A stretch of DNA of 64,000 nt, taken from the NCBI GenBank assembly GCA_018821305.1, contig JAHJMN010000048.1, positions 1 through 64,000 of the forward strand. Direction: 5' to 3'. The notes below the pieces were generated by a model. That model was not told where the DNA came from, made no database searches, and saw only the letters and a list, made by a program, of their open reading frames with translations. The position numbers and the translations under genes were made by a program. This DNA is from Myxococcota bacterium. GTDB taxonomy: Bacteria; Myxococcota_A; Polyangia; HGW-17. Shown here piece after piece: positions 49,496 to 59,672 of the stretch (the first letter of the stretch is position 1; each line of letters opens with the position of its first letter).

Positions 49496-50144
49496 ATCTT
49501 TTATATTAATTCCTTTTTTTCCTCTGTTTACATCATGCGGAAACGAGGACGCTGAGGTTTTAAGCCAGAGAAAATGCCCTTTCTGGGGTTGCAGCGGCAA
49601 AAATATCTGCCTTAAAAATCTTGATGTGTGTGTGCGTCCCTGTGAAAAAGACGTAGATTGCCCTGGGGACTTTCTATGCAAAAAATACTTCAAAGATAAT
49701 TTCACATTCTCCGGTCGGAAGGGTAAATTTTGTTTTAAAGCAACGGGTAAATTGAACGATTTCTGCACTCGATATGATCAAGCTTGCGGCAGGGATCTCG
49801 CTTGCGTTGATGGAATATGCAGGAGAATCTGCATTTCGGATGACCAGTGTCCGGAGGACCATCTATGCAAAATGGAAGTCTTGTCCACAGACTCACTTCA
49901 TCCAAATTCAAACTATCACGTGTGCGCCCTTGCAACTAAAAAAACGGGGGATAAATGCGCAAATTCGAAGGAACCACTCTGCAGTCGTGATAATGTCTGC
50001 ATTGACAGCATGTGTCGTAAACTTTGTTCCCTTGATAGCCACTGTCCTCCGGAAACCCGTTGTACCGGGCGGGGTACTTCTGGATGGAGAGGACGCATGC
50101 GATATTTAAGTGGAGATGAGCCGGATTTTCGATACTGTCAATAA
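49464..50144 (+). CDS. Small Cys-rich lipoprotein
   Basis: FFPLFTSCGNE lipobox-like; repeated C-x-C spacing; ends RYCQ. Confidence 0.65.
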   Translation: MRNYINLFILKSFILIPFFPLFTSCGNEDAEVLSQRKCPFWGCSGKNICLKNLDVCVRPCEKDVDCPGDFLCKKYFKDNFTFSGRKGKFCFKATGKLNDFCTRYDQACGRDLACVDGICRRICISDDQCPEDHLCKMEVLSTDSLHPNSNYHVCALATKKTGDKCANSKEPLCSRDNVCIDSMCRKLCSLDSHCPPETRCTGRGTSGWRGRMRYLSGDEPDFRYCQ

Positions 50145-50227
50145 AATAAAGTCATCAAGTGGGATGTCGATTTATTTTCGCTACAGGTAATTCCAACGTC
50201 CGGAAACAGGGATTCGGGTTTAAACTG

Positions 50228-51814
50228 ATGAAACTTAAAATTATTTTTATTATTTTCACATTTGCCACTTCCGGGTGCTTTTCCACTGGGCAGAAAACTA
50301 CACTGCACAACCGCTGCCCTGGAGTATTTCAGTGGCCTAAGTGGCAAAAGCTCTTCGCTGATTTTGCAGCAAAACCTCAAAGTATGCATAACTTCCTTCA
50401 TAACGGCAATGATCTGTGGCCAAAAACAGCTAACCTTTGTGCTCTCGGGAGAAATGCATTTCTCGATTTAGCTTTGGGGCCCGGAACAAGCCTCGAATAT
50501 GGCCTTTCTGGTAGCGCATGGATGAGTCTGATCCGCTCCGTTGCATTCACCAACTCCTTTTCCCGAGGTACTTATGATAAAAATGGAACCCGATGGCTTT
50601 ATATCTGGCCGGTGATTACAACCAGCCATACTCAGTGGATTCTGGAACTGGCTTATCGACAAATGAATCCTGCCCTTCCCCTCCGGGATGAACTAAAACT
50701 TCCTTCCGGGTTATCCTGGCAGGCACAGTACACCTGGTCTAAAACAGATTTACAAAACAAGCAGAAGACCTGGGAAACTCGTCTCCTTTACGCGCTGGTA
50801 TTGCGCATTTCATTGATAATAAACAAATGGGGCAATAACCCTCCCACGTATGAACCTGCAGTCATTTTAAAGAATATTCGCCGACTTGAGGGTCGAAAAC
50901 AGTTTAAATTTATTTATAACTTCGTGCGTTATGCCTATTTCAAGGCGGCAAAAGAAGGAAATTTGCACCCATCAGAATATCTCCAGAGTGAACTTGTTAA
51001 GCTCACAGGAACCAGTGTAAAAGGCTATAAACGCCCCCTGTCTCCAATGGAACTTAGTGCCCTTTGTAAATCAAACTCCAGGCTCGAAAAAAAATATGCT
51101 GAGCGTCTTAAGGAACTCGACTACATAACTTCCACCGAGGAGAAAACTGATATACCTGCGGGGATCGCCACAAAGCGCAAGGACTACCAACTGCTGAAAA
51201 AACTCGGTTTATACTGGAACAAAAAACTTCTGCAGATTTCATCATCTCCCGATATTCAAAAAGAAGTAATGAAAGCGCTGCTGAGTCGGAAAATAACAGT
51301 CACGGGAAATTTCTTCAATGCAACGACACACCTGGAAGAGAGTTCTTCAGGTTTTACTCACGCTGGACTTGTAGTCAATCTCCCTGGACATGCAAAACCA
51401 TGGCTTTTGGAGCGCGTTTTAGGTTTTTACTACGTGAATCAGGTCCATACTCTTAAGAATTCCAGCGTTGTTGAAGTTCTTTCAGTACCCAGAACGGACA
51501 TGAAAAATCATCATTACAGTATTGTCCCGTTCACAGTGAAAACTCCATTTCGTTTTAAAAAAGGGGTTTCCGATATCGTGACTTTTAAAAATATCTATTA
51601 CTCTTTTAAAAAGCAACTGGATCCGCGTTACAGACTCGGTCCTGGATTCATCTTTGGTGCAATGCATATTATTCCTAACCTTTTGAGAAACCGTGAGATT
51701 TTCCGGTCGATTTATGGCATTGAATCCCATGGGAAATACACTTTCCTTGATATAAAAAAAGGACACCTTCTTAAAAATCGTGAAATTTTCCTCATTGCTC
51801 GATGCGTCAACTGA
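50228..51814 (+). CDS. Putative lipoprotein of unknown function
   Basis: ATG at 50228 gives MKLKIIFIIFTFATSGCFS lipobox; long intact ORF. Confidence 0.65.
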   Translation: MKLKIIFIIFTFATSGCFSTGQKTTLHNRCPGVFQWPKWQKLFADFAAKPQSMHNFLHNGNDLWPKTANLCALGRNAFLDLALGPGTSLEYGLSGSAWMSLIRSVAFTNSFSRGTYDKNGTRWLYIWPVITTSHTQWILELAYRQMNPALPLRDELKLPSGLSWQAQYTWSKTDLQNKQKTWETRLLYALVLRISLIINKWGNNPPTYEPAVILKNIRRLEGRKQFKFIYNFVRYAYFKAAKEGNLHPSEYLQSELVKLTGTSVKGYKRPLSPMELSALCKSNSRLEKKYAERLKELDYITSTEEKTDIPAGIATKRKDYQLLKKLGLYWNKKLLQISSSPDIQKEVMKALLSRKITVTGNFFNATTHLEESSSGFTHAGLVVNLPGHAKPWLLERVLGFYYVNQVHTLKNSSVVEVLSVPRTDMKNHHYSIVPFTVKTPFRFKKGVSDIVTFKNIYYSFKKQLDPRYRLGPGFIFGAMHIIPNLLRNREIFRSIYGIESHGKYTFLDIKKGHLLKNREIFLIARCVN

Positions 51815-51874
51815 CATAGGTCTCGACAAAACAAACCTCTGAATATATATTGCTTCTGCGTGGTATTATAATCT

Positions 51875-53659
51875 ATGTTCAAATATTCATTTCTTCTTTT
51901 ATTGATATTGTCACTATCCGGATGCGAAAGCTGCGGTGAGCCCCCTCCAACACCTCACAAAGTTGCCATGGAGCAAATTGATCGTGAAAAGAAACGAGCT
52001 GTTACTACAGCGCTGCAGGTTAAAGCCCCCACAGAGAAAATTAATAGAGATCGGGAACTTATAGTTGCCGTACCCTATCTGCCGGAACACCTTAACCCTT
52101 ACATTAAAATAAGTGAATGGGGATATCGAATCGCCATGCACAATATTTATGAGAGCCTCATAGACCGGGATCCGGCCACAGGAAAACTTGTGGGAGCATT
52201 AGCTGAAAGCTGGGAAGTAGAACCCGGCGGTACAATATTCCGTTTCAAACTGCGCCCCGGGCTCAGGTGGCAGGACGGCAGGCCTCTAACAGTTGAGGAT
52301 GTTATCTTTTCATTTCAATTACTTCACGTAAAGAAAATCGAACTTGGTCCTTTCTACCGTGATATCGACTTTTCGTTTAAACGCATTGATAAGACCGAAG
52401 ATGGCAACGTTCGCATTATCCTGAGCAATCCAAACGCCTATTTTCTCGATCATCTTGTTGAATTTCCAATTATTCCTTCGCATGTCTTCTACCGTGGCGT
52501 TTCTAAAAAGACTAGAGGTAGCATTTCCCCGATTGGAAGCGGCCCCTATCGACTTTATCAATGGATTCCCCGTGAAAAAATCATTCTGGTTAAAAATGAA
52601 TACTATTGGGGAAGCGTACCTGCAGTGGAACGCATTGTTTTTCAGGCCATCAGTGATGTATCCAATGCATTTGTTGGCATTCGCCGACGACAACTTGGAA
52701 TGCTACCGAGGGTAAGTCCGGTTCATTATCCTGCCCAGATTACTGAGAACATAAAAAAAGACTATTCTCTTTATTCCTTTGTGCCACCTTCATTCAATTA
52801 TATTCTCTGGAACACTACAGATCCCAAGCTTGCGGATTTCCGTGTAAGGCGCGCCTTATCCATGCTGGTGGACACTAAGAGCATCATCAAAAAAGTTTTT
52901 CGTGGACTCGCGACACCATGCGCCGGACCTTTCTGGACTACAAGTGGCCTTGGGCGGAAAGATGCAAAAGGTTGGGAATTCTCACCAGACAAAGCTAAAG
53001 AGCTACTTTATCAGGTAGGATGGCGCGATACGGATGGTGATAAAATTCTTGATAAAGGTGGCGTCCCGTTCAAGATTGTTATGCTTGTACCCGTTGATTC
53101 GCACAAAGGCCGTGCTGTAGCTGATATAATCCGCGGAGATTACCAACGGGCTGGTATCGAAATGATGATTGTTCCCACCGACTGGAATCTTTTCCGAAAG
53201 CATTTGAAGAAGAAATCATTTACGGCAGCTATGCTGAGTTGGTCCGGGCGCCCATATGAAGACTTTTCCCCACTCTTTCACAGCACCGGTCGTTACAATT
53301 ACGGCGTAGTCTATAACGTCCTGATTGATAAACATCTGGCACTTATGAGGCGAACGGAATCCTTCAAAGATATGGGACCCCTTAGTGTTAAACTTGAGGA
53401 AATGCTTGAGAGTTACCTCCCCATGACTTTTCTTTTCCGCCCGGTGGAACTCTCGCTGATTCACCGACGCTTTAAAAATGTCCTTCCTTCCCCCGAAGGA
53501 TTCCGCTTTGCACGCTGGCAGTATGATGAAGAATTCATAAAAACACGACCGACAGAGCCTGTTTTCGACCCTTCAGACGCAGAAAAAGATAAAACTGCAC
53601 CATCCAAAGCACCAGCAGGTAAACCCCGACGTCGCAAACCTGGCATGAAGGCGAAATGA
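51875..53659 (+). CDS. ABC transporter peptide-type substrate-binding lipoprotein (SBP_bac_5)
   Basis: Lipobox LSLSGCESC; LAESWEVEPGGTIFRFKLRPGLRWQDGRPLTVEDVIFSF is diagnostic. Confidence 0.92.
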   Translation: MFKYSFLLLLILSLSGCESCGEPPPTPHKVAMEQIDREKKRAVTTALQVKAPTEKINRDRELIVAVPYLPEHLNPYIKISEWGYRIAMHNIYESLIDRDPATGKLVGALAESWEVEPGGTIFRFKLRPGLRWQDGRPLTVEDVIFSFQLLHVKKIELGPFYRDIDFSFKRIDKTEDGNVRIILSNPNAYFLDHLVEFPIIPSHVFYRGVSKKTRGSISPIGSGPYRLYQWIPREKIILVKNEYYWGSVPAVERIVFQAISDVSNAFVGIRRRQLGMLPRVSPVHYPAQITENIKKDYSLYSFVPPSFNYILWNTTDPKLADFRVRRALSMLVDTKSIIKKVFRGLATPCAGPFWTTSGLGRKDAKGWEFSPDKAKELLYQVGWRDTDGDKILDKGGVPFKIVMLVPVDSHKGRAVADIIRGDYQRAGIEMMIVPTDWNLFRKHLKKKSFTAAMLSWSGRPYEDFSPLFHSTGRYNYGVVYNVLIDKHLALMRRTESFKDMGPLSVKLEEMLESYLPMTFLFRPVELSLIHRRFKNVLPSPEGFRFARWQYDEEFIKTRPTEPVFDPSDAEKDKTAPSKAPAGKPRRRKPGMKAK

Positions 53660-54591
53660 AAAAGAGGATACTCACCCGTCTTGCAACAAGTTTCATTGCT
53701 GTGTGCGGCATTATGATCCTTGTATTCCTCATGATTCACGCCATTCCCGGGGATCCTGTAGATAATCTCCTCGGAGAACAAGCTACAGCGGTTGATCGCG
53801 AAAATATGCGTCGTAACATGAACCTTCACCTTCCCATGGGAAAGCAGTTTGTCCTTTTCCTTAAAAATACGTTCAATGGAACACTTGGAAAAAGCTTTGT
53901 TTATCCCGGACGCACGGTAGCATCAATGATTGGGGAAGTTTTTCCTCATACACTCATCCTTGCCTTTTTAAGTCTACTTCTGGCCATCACTTTTGCTATT
54001 CCACTGGGAGTTATCGCTGCGATAAATCGTGGAAAATGGCCTGATACTTTGGCCATGGGCATTGCAATGGCGGGTATTTCCATGCCAAGTGTCTGGCTTG
54101 GCCCCCTGCTTGTTTTAGCATTCTGTATCTACTTCCAACTTTTACCACCTCCGGGAGTAAGTCAGGGATTTGCGGGAATTATTCTGCCTTCTGTTACTCT
54201 TGCATCTGCCTTAATGGCTATGCTGGCCCGCATTACCCGCTCATCCATGCTCGAAGTTCTATCTCAACCGTATATTACTGCAGCACTTTCCCGTGGTCTC
54301 CCACGACGCCATGTAATTCTCCGCCATGCACTTCCCAATGCCCTGATTCCCGTGTCCACTGTTATTTTCCTTCAGTTTGGAGCCCTTTTATCCGGGGCTG
54401 TTATCGTTGAGAAAATATTTGCCCGGCCGGGAATGGGCTCGTTGCTTCTTTCCGCCATAAGCCAGAGGGATTACCCTGTTATTCAGGGCACGGTTCTCAT
54501 CATGGCCATCTGCGTTGTTTTCGTTAACATCCTCAGTGATTTCGCATATACACTCATTGATCCAAGGCTGCGAACCGGAGGGGATAGATGA
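53656..54591 (+). CDS. Peptide-type ABC transporter permease (DppB/OppB-like)
   Basis: IPGDPVDNLLG N-terminus, ARITRSSMLEVLSQPYITAALSRGLPRRHVILRHALPNALIP EAA loop. Confidence 0.92.
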   Translation: MKKRILTRLATSFIAVCGIMILVFLMIHAIPGDPVDNLLGEQATAVDRENMRRNMNLHLPMGKQFVLFLKNTFNGTLGKSFVYPGRTVASMIGEVFPHTLILAFLSLLLAITFAIPLGVIAAINRGKWPDTLAMGIAMAGISMPSVWLGPLLVLAFCIYFQLLPPPGVSQGFAGIILPSVTLASALMAMLARITRSSMLEVLSQPYITAALSRGLPRRHVILRHALPNALIPVSTVIFLQFGALLSGAVIVEKIFARPGMGSLLLSAISQRDYPVIQGTVLIMAICVVFVNILSDFAYTLIDPRLRTGGDR

Positions 54592-55379
54592 AAAAAATTT
54601 CGCTCTCGGGGAAAATCGGCATCACCCTCATCTCACTGTATTTATTAATTGCCCTCTTCGGCCCCCTTCTCGCGCCATCGGATATTGGCCGTGTTAATTT
54701 GGATAATGCTCTTTCCACTCCCAATTCATCCAATTTTTTTGGCACTGATGAAAACGGCACGGACCTTTTATCTCTTATTCTTCACGGTGGTCGCACGGGG
54801 TTTATTGTGTCAGCCGTAACTGTCCTTTGCGGTATGTTTATCGGTGGAATTCTGGGTGCGTTCAGCGGTTACAAGCGTGGAATTTACGATCAGGTCATAA
54901 TGCGCTCTGTAGATATTGTCTTTTCATTTCCGGGGCTTTTACTCAATCTTTACGTACTTTCTCTTGTAAAACAGCCTACGCACCTTCACATGATTTTTGC
55001 GCTGTGCATCACTTCATGGGCTTCTTTTGCACGTCTCAGCCGAGGAAATGCCCTGTCCATCGCACGTCGTGATTACATAATTGCCCTTCAAACCATGGGA
55101 GCTTCGACTTACCGCATTGTTTTTCGTCATATTATCCCCAACCTCTTGCCCACCCTCCTGATTCAATTCAGTTTCAGTTTTGCAACCTATCTCCTTGTTG
55201 AAGCGGGGCTTGCTTTTCTCGGCCTTGCTCCCCCTACTCCATCCTGGGGAAATCTCATTGCTCAGGGCACGAGTTACCTCCTTGTCGCGCCTCATATGGT
55301 CCTGATTCCCGGCGCATTTCTTGGTCTTGCAGTTCTTGGGGCAAACCTTCTCGGAGACGGCCTCCGTGACATGCTCTGA
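54588..55379 (+). CDS. Peptide-type ABC transporter permease (DppC/OppC-like)
   Basis: HFFGTDENGTD-type motif (NFFGTDENGTDLLS), ARLSRGNALSIARRDYIIALQTMGASTYRIVFRHIIPNLLP EAA loop. Confidence 0.92.
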   Translation: MKKISLSGKIGITLISLYLLIALFGPLLAPSDIGRVNLDNALSTPNSSNFFGTDENGTDLLSLILHGGRTGFIVSAVTVLCGMFIGGILGAFSGYKRGIYDQVIMRSVDIVFSFPGLLLNLYVLSLVKQPTHLHMIFALCITSWASFARLSRGNALSIARRDYIIALQTMGASTYRIVFRHIIPNLLPTLLIQFSFSFATYLLVEAGLAFLGLAPPTPSWGNLIAQGTSYLLVAPHMVLIPGAFLGLAVLGANLLGDGLRDML

Positions 55380-55552
55380 AAGATAGAACGCGCCCTCAGA
55401 TTTGGTTTGACTTGAAAACAATTCCCGGTATTATGTGTCCTTGCTGACCGTTTTCGGTTTAAAAGGATCCAAAACTCCTTTCCTGTTTGTGTTGAATTTC
55501 AAGCTATTTTCGACTTTTGAGACAAACATATTAAACCGTAAGCAGTCAATCA

Positions 55553-55626
55553 GGGCGAGTGGCTCAGTTGGATAGAGCGACGGCCTCCGGAGCCGTAGGT
55601 CGCAGGTTCGAATCCTGTCTCGCCCA
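55553..55626 (+). tRNA. tRNA-Arg (anticodon CCG)
   Basis: Acceptor GGGCGAG/CTCGCCC, anticodon stem ACGGC/GCCGT with loop CTCCGGA, T-arm GCAGGTTCGAATCCTGT; CCA not encoded. Confidence 0.95.
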
Positions 55627-55668
55627 CAAATCATTTCAATAACTTACAAAATCCTCAGGAGGCATGAT

Positions 55669-56088
55669 TTGAATACTATCGTGTTTTGTGGATCTCGGGC
55701 GACACTTAAAAAAGCCATTAGACTTCTTGAGCAACATGGAATAAAATTTCGCATATCGCACCCTATCCGCGATGAAGGCTACCTGCGTGTTTCCTTGAAT
55801 ATCGCCGACGAGGCCAGACGCGTGCTTTCCACCCTCTCCGGTGGCCGGGTAATCTCATCTGCTGAAGCGGAATGGTTCATTTGCCACGCATGTGGAGCAA
55901 CTCTTTCAGGAGGTGAAATGTATTGCCCATCCTGCAGAACCTGCATAGGAGACTCACACCGCAAATCCGCAAATCCAGCCATGAGCTCGCAGACCAACTC
56001 AATCGCTCCGCAATCTCAATCACTTGCAAAAATAAGTGAAGTTGAAAAAAATAATAATAAAATAATATTTCATTATTTACCCCTTTAA
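55669..56088 (+). CDS. Small zinc-ribbon protein of unknown function
   Basis: CHACGATLSGGEMYCPSC ribbon after an N-terminal alpha/beta segment (MNTIVFCGSRATLKKAIRLLEQHGIKF). Confidence 0.55.
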   Translation: MNTIVFCGSRATLKKAIRLLEQHGIKFRISHPIRDEGYLRVSLNIADEARRVLSTLSGGRVISSAEAEWFICHACGATLSGGEMYCPSCRTCIGDSHRKSANPAMSSQTNSIAPQSQSLAKISEVEKNNNKIIFHYLPL

Positions 56089-56583
56089 AATTTCAATTTG
56101 CTTCTTTTTTATATAAAACCGCTGATAGAGAGTTTGTATTTCTATAATAATATCAATGTGAGAAAAAATTGGCCAGAGAGGTCCTGTTCTTGCATCGACT
56201 TTTTTTCTAAGCTCCGGTGGATTAATAACTTTTGTTTTAAGTGATTCAGGTTGCCATACTGTATTCCCATAGCGCACCCAAATATTTGTAATGTTGTATT
56301 TAGATAAGTTTATAATATTGTTTTTGAATATCATATCTATAGAAACTACCAGCGGCTGACCTAGGGGACACTCCCCGAAGCATGTGTTACGAAAAGAACT
56401 GACTTCAAGATAAATGATTTTGGCAACATTTTCAGGCAATTTATCACTGGCTTTTTGCCACAGAATTTTAAAATTGTCAGTACTGACAAGAGTGCCATTT
56501 AGTGGGAATTTTTTATGGTTACAGGAAATTACAATGAAAAAGAAAAGAAAAGAAACAACATATTTGATTTTTGTTTTCATTGT
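56077..56583 (-). CDS. Putative lipoprotein
   Basis: Internal Met giving MKTKIKYVVSFLFFFIVISCNHK lipobox is more likely than the ORF-track start at 56718, which runs into a repeat element. Confidence 0.5.
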   Translation of the reverse strand, partial: TMKTKIKYVVSFLFFFIVISCNHKKFPLNGTLVSTDNFKILWQKASDKLPENVAKIIYLEVSSFRNTCFGECPLGQPLVVSIDMIFKNNIINLSKYNITNIWVRYGNTVWQPESLKTKVINPPELRKKVDARTGPLWPIFSHIDIIIEIQTLYQRFYIKKKQIEILKG

Positions 56584-56656
56584 GTTCCTCATTGCCTTAA
56601 ATAAAAGGCTTAATCTAAACTTAAAATCAAACGAAGTCAACATTATGTAAGTAAGT

Positions 56657-56716
56657 AGTTCGTGTCCTGGATTTCGCTTCACGAAGAAATTTATTAAAAT
56701 TTCTAACAGGCCACTC
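56657..56716 (+). repeat. Element A, left-half copy
   Basis: agttcgtgtcctggatttcgcttcacgaagaaatttattaaaatttctaacaggccactc. Confidence 0.75.
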
Positions 56717-56829
56717 ATAACTGACCGGGGTCAGGTTTTTATATCAATTTCTATTGTATTGCAACGCTTTAAATAAATATATATAAATATAACAGTGCAA
56801 TGTTTGACATTTTATTGGCCTTAATGCAA

Positions 56830-57564
56830 TTACAGACTGAAGTCCTTTATGTGGGCTCTTATGTATTTTATTCTTAATTGCCCCAGGTTGTCTTTGATTT
56901 TGAAGAAGGGAGAGTTCAGTGTTTTAAGCTTGCTTTGCTTGTAGTATTCACTGAATGGATGCTGCATTATTTCTTTGGCTTTTGAAGGATCTTCCTTTGC
57001 TATAAGATATAAATAATATTGTTCTCGGTACTTCTTCTTTAAGTCTTTTTCCTGATCATGAATCACAATCGCTTCTTTCAGGAATTTCAGTTGTTCAGTA
57101 GCGCCGATGGCCTGCAATCCGGCTTCAGCTTCTTTTGTGAAAAGGTGGGAAGAATTCCAGAAAAATTGATTCCAGCCTCCATTCTTTACTTCATTTTCGA
57201 GAATTCGTGTTGAGTAAATAACTCTGAAACTTTTAGATAGACGACTGACGACTTCAAACTCATCCGAGTAATCTTCATCGAACAGCGATTGAATGGCATC
57301 AATAATCGCATCTTCAATGTCGTCGTCTTTCATTTTTGTAAGAGCCTTCGGGTCAAGTTTTTTTGATTGAACAACGGATTTTGCATTTTCAGGCTTTGTC
57401 ACCGGTGGAACAGTAGGTGTATGTGGTTTAACGTTTGGGACTTCGATGTTTGTGGAAATGTCCGCTTCTTTTGGTTTTACATCCTCTGTTTTGCTTCTTT
57501 TCCCGGTGCAAGTAAAGCCCGTAAACAATAAAAATACTGGTAATAATATATTTAAATATTTCAT
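56830..57564 (-). CDS. Lipoprotein with DUF4375/DMP19-like domain
   Basis: MKYLNILLPVFLLFTGFTCTG lipobox; YSTRILENEVKNGGWNQFFWNSS is the typical DUF4375 motif. Confidence 0.72.
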   Translation of the reverse strand: MKYLNILLPVFLLFTGFTCTGKRSKTEDVKPKEADISTNIEVPNVKPHTPTVPPVTKPENAKSVVQSKKLDPKALTKMKDDDIEDAIIDAIQSLFDEDYSDEFEVVSRLSKSFRVIYSTRILENEVKNGGWNQFFWNSSHLFTKEAEAGLQAIGATEQLKFLKEAIVIHDQEKDLKKKYREQYYLYLIAKEDPSKAKEIMQHPFSEYYKQSKLKTLNSPFFKIKDNLGQLRIKYIRAHIKDFSL

Positions 57565-57586
57565 TATTAAAGCCTCCAAATAGTTT

Positions 57587-57808
57587 TTTAGTCCCTTTCC
57601 TGAAATACCCTGAATCTAACTTTTTCCCAGAAGCATTATCTGACCTCTGTGATTTTGACTTACTATAATGTCCTGTAATACCAAATTTTCAAGTTTACAC
57701 CAAATTTGTATACAGGACATTAAGAATGAAGACTTTGAAATTATTATAGTGTTCTGAATAGCATATTTTCGTAAACATGCTCAATTTTAATAAAAATTGA
57801 ATTTCAGG
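57587..57808. repeat. Element A, composite copy
   Basis: TAATGTCCTGTA(57666-57677)/TACAGGACATTA(57711-57722) perfect inverted repeat; agcatattttcgtaaacatgctcaattttaataaaaattgaatttcaggacacgt matches 44161-44238. Confidence 0.75.
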
Positions 57809-57987
57809 ACACGTACGACTTAGTTCAACATACCTGCGAGCTCTCTGTGGAATTATCATTCGAGCCCTTCATCCTGCACCCATTACTTTATAATTATGAT
57901 TCCATTGCCGCAAGGGGTAAAGTGGCGATGCCGCTGTAAAAGTGAGTGAAGAACAAAACCTCAAATGGAGCAACTTGGCTGCTGTAT

Positions 57988-58320
57988 TTACCAGTCTCTC
58001 GTTGCAATTAATTCTTCTAAATCGGCGTTCTCGAATCCGTATGTCTTAGCAACGACACCAAATGCAAGGGCAATTTCATCCCTTGCAACGGTTTCGATTT
58101 CGCTATCATTATCTTCGAATTCTTCCTGAAGATCGTTTATCAGTTCGGTTGCATCACAGGTAATGGAATACAACTCATCCAAATCTTTCGGGTTTTGTTT
58201 TTCTATTTTAGAGCATGCGCCTAAAATGATGTCCCTCAACTTATCCACCAGATGATTGGGAAAATAATCATCTCTATACATTCCCGGAAGCAATATTTCT
58301 TTATCAATTTTTAATGACAT
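57988..58320 (-). CDS. DUF5713-like small protein
   Basis: GMYRDDYFPNHLVDKLRDIIL...TCDATELINDLQEEFED; family recalled, not verified. Confidence 0.55.
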   Translation of the reverse strand: MSLKIDKEILLPGMYRDDYFPNHLVDKLRDIILGACSKIEKQNPKDLDELYSITCDATELINDLQEEFEDNDSEIETVARDEIALAFGVVAKTYGFENADLEELIATRDW

Positions 58321-58405
58321 AATGATTCCTCTCCATACGGTATTTCAGGACATTAACTGAATAGTTCCACCATGCTCTGGTTTCCTGTGTTTAGTTGCTT
58401 TTGTT

Positions 58406-59365
58406 TTACTCGCCAGCGGGGCGGATGTTGCCTCTGTAGGCTTTGCGGTGCCACATAAATGCATCACTTGTTTTTCCATCGCTTGTGAGCATGTGCCTTG
58501 AAAGTTGACCGGTCATTTTGAAACTGGCGTCGGTAAAAATCTGTCCGATGCCTGAGTCTTCAACCAGTGAGAATCCAAATATACTTGATACATCAAATGT
58601 TTCTACCAGTTCTTCAAGAAGCAGAATGAGCATCCAGCTTAAACATCTGCGCTCTTTTGCATTTTTTGGAGCTGAAAGTACATCAACTTTGGCATGACCG
58701 AAAGCTTCGTTAACTTCACCACCGACCCATAGATTTCTTTTGCCGATTTTAGCTTCTATAATGAGTTGAGGCGTCGTCACACCGATTCCGAAGGGATTGT
58801 AGCAGTAGTGAGCGTCTTTTGAATTTACAATTTCCTTGAGATGTTCAGGATCATCAATAATTTCAGTCTTGAGGCCATTGGGTTTCTTCAGCGGAGGAGC
58901 AGCCTTTTCAAATTCTGCGCCTTTGTCGTGCACCAGTTTGGCAAGACCACCGGTAACAGGCTTTCCATCCTGATCATAAACGCGACTCATGATGTATGCA
59001 TCGGCATTTCTGAAATAGCCTGGAATAACAGCTTCTTTTGAAAATCCTACAGTACGCCAGGAATTGGAATCCTGCTTTTCTACAAGGGTGAATACTTTTT
59101 TAAGGCTGCGGTTTGCAGCCATCTGGTCAAAAATTGAGCATTTCAGTTTGTACTGCCCGAGTCTATAATCAACGATTCTCATGTGAGCGTGATTTTCCGT
59201 AATAAGCAGACTCAGATTGAGTTTTTTGTCCGTTTTTTTACAAATGAACTCTTCCGTGCATTTGGGAAATCCCGTGCGGTCAAACCTATTGGCCGGCCGG
59301 ATATACTGCATAGCCTGCATCGCCGCCGCCTGATCAATTGGTTGATTGTCTCTTTCAGTATCCAT
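58406..59365 (-). CDS. Hypothetical protein
   Basis: Intact 319 aa ORF; no recognised domain. Confidence 0.55.
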   Translation of the reverse strand: MDTERDNQPIDQAAAMQAMQYIRPANRFDRTGFPKCTEEFICKKTDKKLNLSLLITENHAHMRIVDYRLGQYKLKCSIFDQMAANRSLKKVFTLVEKQDSNSWRTVGFSKEAVIPGYFRNADAYIMSRVYDQDGKPVTGGLAKLVHDKGAEFEKAAPPLKKPNGLKTEIIDDPEHLKEIVNSKDAHYCYNPFGIGVTTPQLIIEAKIGKRNLWVGGEVNEAFGHAKVDVLSAPKNAKERRCLSWMLILLLEELVETFDVSSIFGFSLVEDSGIGQIFTDASFKMTGQLSRHMLTSDGKTSDAFMWHRKAYRGNIRPAGE

Positions 59366-59672
59366 ATTAACCTCGTGATGAAAAAAGATTTCGATGGGAA
59401 ATCACAGCAACAACGCCGTAATTTTACCATGAACGGAGCATTGGCCCTTTGGAAGGATCTTTTTCAAACCCAAAGTCACGGGATTGAAAACCGAAAACCA
59501 CCGTCCATAAAGTCAGGAATCATCTTTAACCTGATTACTCAGATTCTGTGATTCACCGAAGGATTTGTTATAGGCACATCCTCATGACTGTCAAGAATGA
59601 AAATTATCAGATGACTGTAATTTTCCCATGCTATTCGAAAAGATGAACTATAAGAGTGCGGGAATTTATGTT

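Noticed and set aside
55553-55626. tRNA-Arg as an attachment site for an integrated element
   Set aside because: No integrase nor direct repeat of the tRNA 3' end was seen in the window.
57988-59365. Toxin-antitoxin or immunity pair (57988-58320 and 58406-59365)
   Set aside because: No toxin or antitoxin motif seen; the small gene resembles a DUF5713 protein and the neighbour is unassigned.
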